A stretch of 13,744 nucleotides of DNA, from NCBI RefSeq assembly GCF_937919355.1, contig NZ_CALFSA010000003.1, positions 1 through 13,744 on the forward strand, read 5' to 3'. Position 1 is the first letter of the stretch. Each line of letters begins with the position of its first letter. A model generated the notes under the pieces. It made no database searches, had not been told where the DNA came from, and worked only from the letters and a program-made list of their open reading frames with translations. The stretch comes from an uncultured Methanofollis sp. GTDB lineage: Archaea > Halobacteriota > Methanomicrobia > Methanomicrobiales > Methanofollaceae. Made by a program: the position numbers and the translations under genes. Below are positions 12,172-13,744 of this stretch, piece after piece.

Positions 12172-12908
12172 CCTTTATTCAGCAGGAACTTCCTGAAGGA
12201 CTCCGGGATATCCTGACGTCCTCCTGCAGTCGCCCTGATGAGTTCTGCCAGGTTCTCTTCGATCGCCCTGATCATTCCAATCTCTACCTGGAGTTGCATC
12301 CTGATCTCCTCAGGCCGCCAGTCCCCTGCATCGAGGTCGCTGATGATCCCCTCCAGGTCTGCCCTTACAGTCTCTGCCGGGTGCACGACCCGGGAGGCAC
12401 TTTCGATAAGATATGCAAGGAGGGCTTCCTGAGTGGCTTTCAGTTCTTTTTCCGCTTTTATACGCTCTTCAAGTTCATTTGTGAGATCGTTTTTCGCTGC
12501 CCTATACGCCACAACCTCGCGGGTCAGCGTGCTCACGTCCTCGCAGATGATCATGGCATTGTATATTCCCTCTTCTTCACCGGCGACCGGAACCAGAGTA
12601 GTGTGCTGGATACGCATTTTCCCGTCAGGAAGACATGAGGGGATGAGGTAGTGGTGGATCTGGGAGGAGAAGACAATCGGTGCGCCACCCTGCAGGACAT
12701 GGTTGATCCGTTCGGTGATGACCGACCTTTTCAGGGACGGGAAGCGGACAGTGATCTCCTCTCCCTGTATATCAGCCGCGGGAATGCCGGTCCACTCCTC
12801 CAGGCAGGCATTCCAGTAACAGACCCTGAACTCTGGATCGATGATGCATATGCCGACCGGCAGGAAGTCCATACCCTGCCATGCGCCGGCAGACCCACGC
12901 GTTGCCAT
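12168..12908 (-). CDS. PAS sensor with coiled coil and helical dimerisation-like tail, no ATPase domain
   Basis: This cytosolic protein of 246 residues has a PAS domain at about 13-128 (FLPVGICIIDPEFRVCYWN, EEWTGIPAADIQGEEI, ending NAMIICEDVSTL), then a coiled coil at about 130-168 (AKNDLTNELEERIKAEKELKA), then a two-helix region at about 165-236. That region could be a degenerate histidine-kinase dimerisation domain or a simple dimerisation unit; SRVVHPAETV holds its only plausible histidine. There is no N, G1, F or G2 box, and the protein stops at FRKFLLNKG, so it cannot phosphorylate by itself. No membrane segment is seen, so its signal is intracellular (redox, ligand or flavin; no bound cofactor can be read from sequence). 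It starts four bases after the cheC stop with GGGGAGAT as a possible ribosome site. Confidence 0.85.
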   Translation of the reverse strand: MATRGSAGAWQGMDFLPVGICIIDPEFRVCYWNACLEEWTGIPAADIQGEEITVRFPSLKRSVITERINHVLQGGAPIVFSSQIHHYLIPSCLPDGKMRIQHTTLVPVAGEEEGIYNAMIICEDVSTLTREVVAYRAAKNDLTNELEERIKAEKELKATQEALLAYLIESASRVVHPAETVRADLEGIISDLDAGDWRPEEIRMQLQVEIGMIRAIEENLAELIRATAGGRQDIPESFRKFLLNKG

Positions 12909-12912
12909 TCGA

Positions 12913-13515
12913 TCAATCTCCCCTGACAGCAGCGATCCTGTCGAGAAGAACGTCCAGAGACCCTATCTCCAGGATCATTGCGATGACGCCTTCGACGTTG
13001 ATCTCTTCTACAAAGAACCTGGTGTTGGCGAGAAGGACCCTCTCGTCGGGGTCGAAGCGTGTCGTCCGGGCGATATTTGTGATCGTGTCCTCGACATAGG
13101 TCGGGGGCGTGTAGGTGATCTGCTGGCCGAGGACGTTCCCGATCGATCCCATGACCCCGTTGATAAAGATGTTCCCGACCTCCATCAGCGTCTCCGTCCT
13201 GAGTGCATCAAGTTCCGGGAGGTCCTCCTCCTCGCCGGTGATCGCCGTCACCAGCGCTGCGGCGCTCCCGGGGGGGAAGATCAGGGCGGTCGTGCCGGTG
13301 AAAAACCCCCTGAAGTCGATCTTTACTGTTGCGGCACGTTGCGGGCCGGAGAGCCCCTCAACACGGTCGAGTTCGTCGAGGCCGATCACGTGGAGGGTCG
13401 GCACCTGGAGAGTGATATGGGAGCAGGTGATCTCGTTGAGCATTGCTGCCGCCCTCCCGACACCGATATTCACGAGTTCCTTGATGGCGTCGAGATCGTC
13501 AGGGTCGATGGTCAT
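12913..13515 (-). CDS. cheC: CheC-type phosphatase of phosphorylated receiver domains
   Basis: This is a 200-residue member of the CheC/CheX/FliY family, which dephosphorylates CheY-P. Both active-centre repeats are recognisable. Centre 1 is D9, E13, N16 and P39 (DAIKELVNIGVG), an exact fit to [DS]xxxExxN-x22-P. Centre 2 is E108, E112, N115 and P138 (TETLMEVGNIFINGVMG), the same spacing with Glu in place of Asp or Ser. Between them the KIDFRGFFTGTTALIFPP segment is typical. The start MTIDPDDLDAIKEL at 13515 overlaps the receiver stop as TGATG; the longer frame to 13590 is a basic shadow of the receiver gene. Its position directly after a receiver gene suggests that this receiver is its substrate. 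No CheD, CheA or CheB is present within the window. Confidence 0.93.
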   Translation of the reverse strand: MTIDPDDLDAIKELVNIGVGRAAAMLNEITCSHITLQVPTLHVIGLDELDRVEGLSGPQRAATVKIDFRGFFTGTTALIFPPGSAAALVTAITGEEEDLPELDALRTETLMEVGNIFINGVMGSIGNVLGQQITYTPPTYVEDTITNIARTTRFDPDERVLLANTRFFVEEINVEGVIAMILEIGSLDVLLDRIAAVRGD

Positions 13516-13744
13516 CAGATCCCGCTCCGGTCGAGTATCTCCCTGATCGCTGCCAGAAGCTCGTCTTTTTTCACGGGTTTGTTGATGCACGTCGCCACGC
13601 CCATCTCATAGCACTTCTCCTTCGTGGAGTCCTGGATATCTGCGGTCAGGATGATGATCGGGGCCGTGAAGCCGCGTTCGTGTATCTGCTTCATCATCTC
13701 GAAACCGTCCATTTCCGGCATCAGGAGGTCGAGGATGATCAGGT
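13515..13744 (-). CDS. Response-regulator receiver domain (CheY-like), N-terminus outside window
   Basis: The frame runs off the right edge, so about 45 N-terminal residues are missing. What is seen matches a receiver domain: the phospho-acceptor Asp (codon 13728-13730) in LIILDLLMPEMDGFEMM, the conserved Thr in IIILTADI, and the Lys-Pro pair in CINKPVKKDELL. The protein ends 14 residues after that with IREILDRSGI, so there is no output domain after the receiver. Unless the missing part holds another domain, it is a single-domain CheY-like regulator. ILTADIQDSTKEKCYEMGVATCINKP is near the form common in stand-alone archaeal receivers. It is the most upstream gene seen in the operon, with cheC next. 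The kinase that would phosphorylate it is not in the window. Confidence 0.93.
   Translation of the reverse strand, partial: LIILDLLMPEMDGFEMMKQIHERGFTAPIIILTADIQDSTKEKCYEMGVATCINKPVKKDELLAAIREILDRSGI

Noticed and set aside
13516..13590. Longer start for the CheC protein
   Set aside because: The extra 25 residues are basic and overlap the receiver domain gene in another frame; ATG 13515 forms a TGATG junction.
1..13744. Mobile elements, CRISPR arrays, tRNA or rRNA genes
   Set aside because: No spaced repeats, transposase motifs, terminal inverted repeats around genes, or cloverleaf-like sequences were seen by eye; the only long repeat is the tract in the permease genes.

Overview
The window looks like chromosomal DNA of a methanogenic euryarchaeon, most likely of the order Methanomicrobiales (Methanofollis or Methanoculleus type; the genus is a guess). 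The grounds are a G+C-rich genome with archaeal TATA boxes, starts that are almost leaderless (ATG about 30 nt from the TATA centre) or preceded by GGTGA-type ribosome sites, T-run terminators, and an MsvR-type regulator divergent from an F420H2 oxidase, a pair known from methanogens. No rRNA, tRNA, CRISPR array, transposase or integrase was seen.

Layout. 1-491 (+) is the 3' end of a probable surface or secreted protein. 575-778 (-) is a small helical protein with its own TATA box. 1043-5280 (-) is a tightly overlapping ABC operon: permease, ATPase, permease, permease (MacB/FtsX type), in which the last two permease genes share a nearly identical 95-nt tract. Divergent from it lies nfo (endonuclease IV, 5379-6221), followed by a CPBP/CAAX-type membrane protease (6329-7453).

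The centre of interest is 7563-9621: msvR (ArsR-type HTH plus V4R domain) reads left and fpaA (F420H2:O2 oxidoreductase) reads right. Their 88-bp spacer holds a perfect 12-bp inverted repeat with TTCGTA/TACGAA half-sites. It resolves into two adjacent 16-bp boxes that fit the MsvR consensus as I recall it. This is best read as an oxygen-defence switch in which a redox-sensing repressor controls the enzyme that reduces O2 to water with F420H2.

9723-10346 (+) is a YjdF/DUF2238-like membrane protein, convergent with a membrane-anchored metallophosphoesterase (10377-11285, -). A T-rich 301-bp gap follows, with one doubtful small membrane ORF.

11587-13744 (-) is a compact signal-transduction operon. 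In transcription order it encodes a stand-alone receiver domain (cut by the window edge), a two-centre CheC phosphatase, a PAS/coiled-coil protein with a helical tail but no visible kinase ATPase domain, and a RecA/KaiC-like protein without a P-loop. The junctions are TGATG, a 4-nt gap, and ATGA. A signal sensed by the PAS protein could feed a receiver whose phosphorylation is reset by CheC, but no kinase is encoded here, so the phosphodonor must lie elsewhere.
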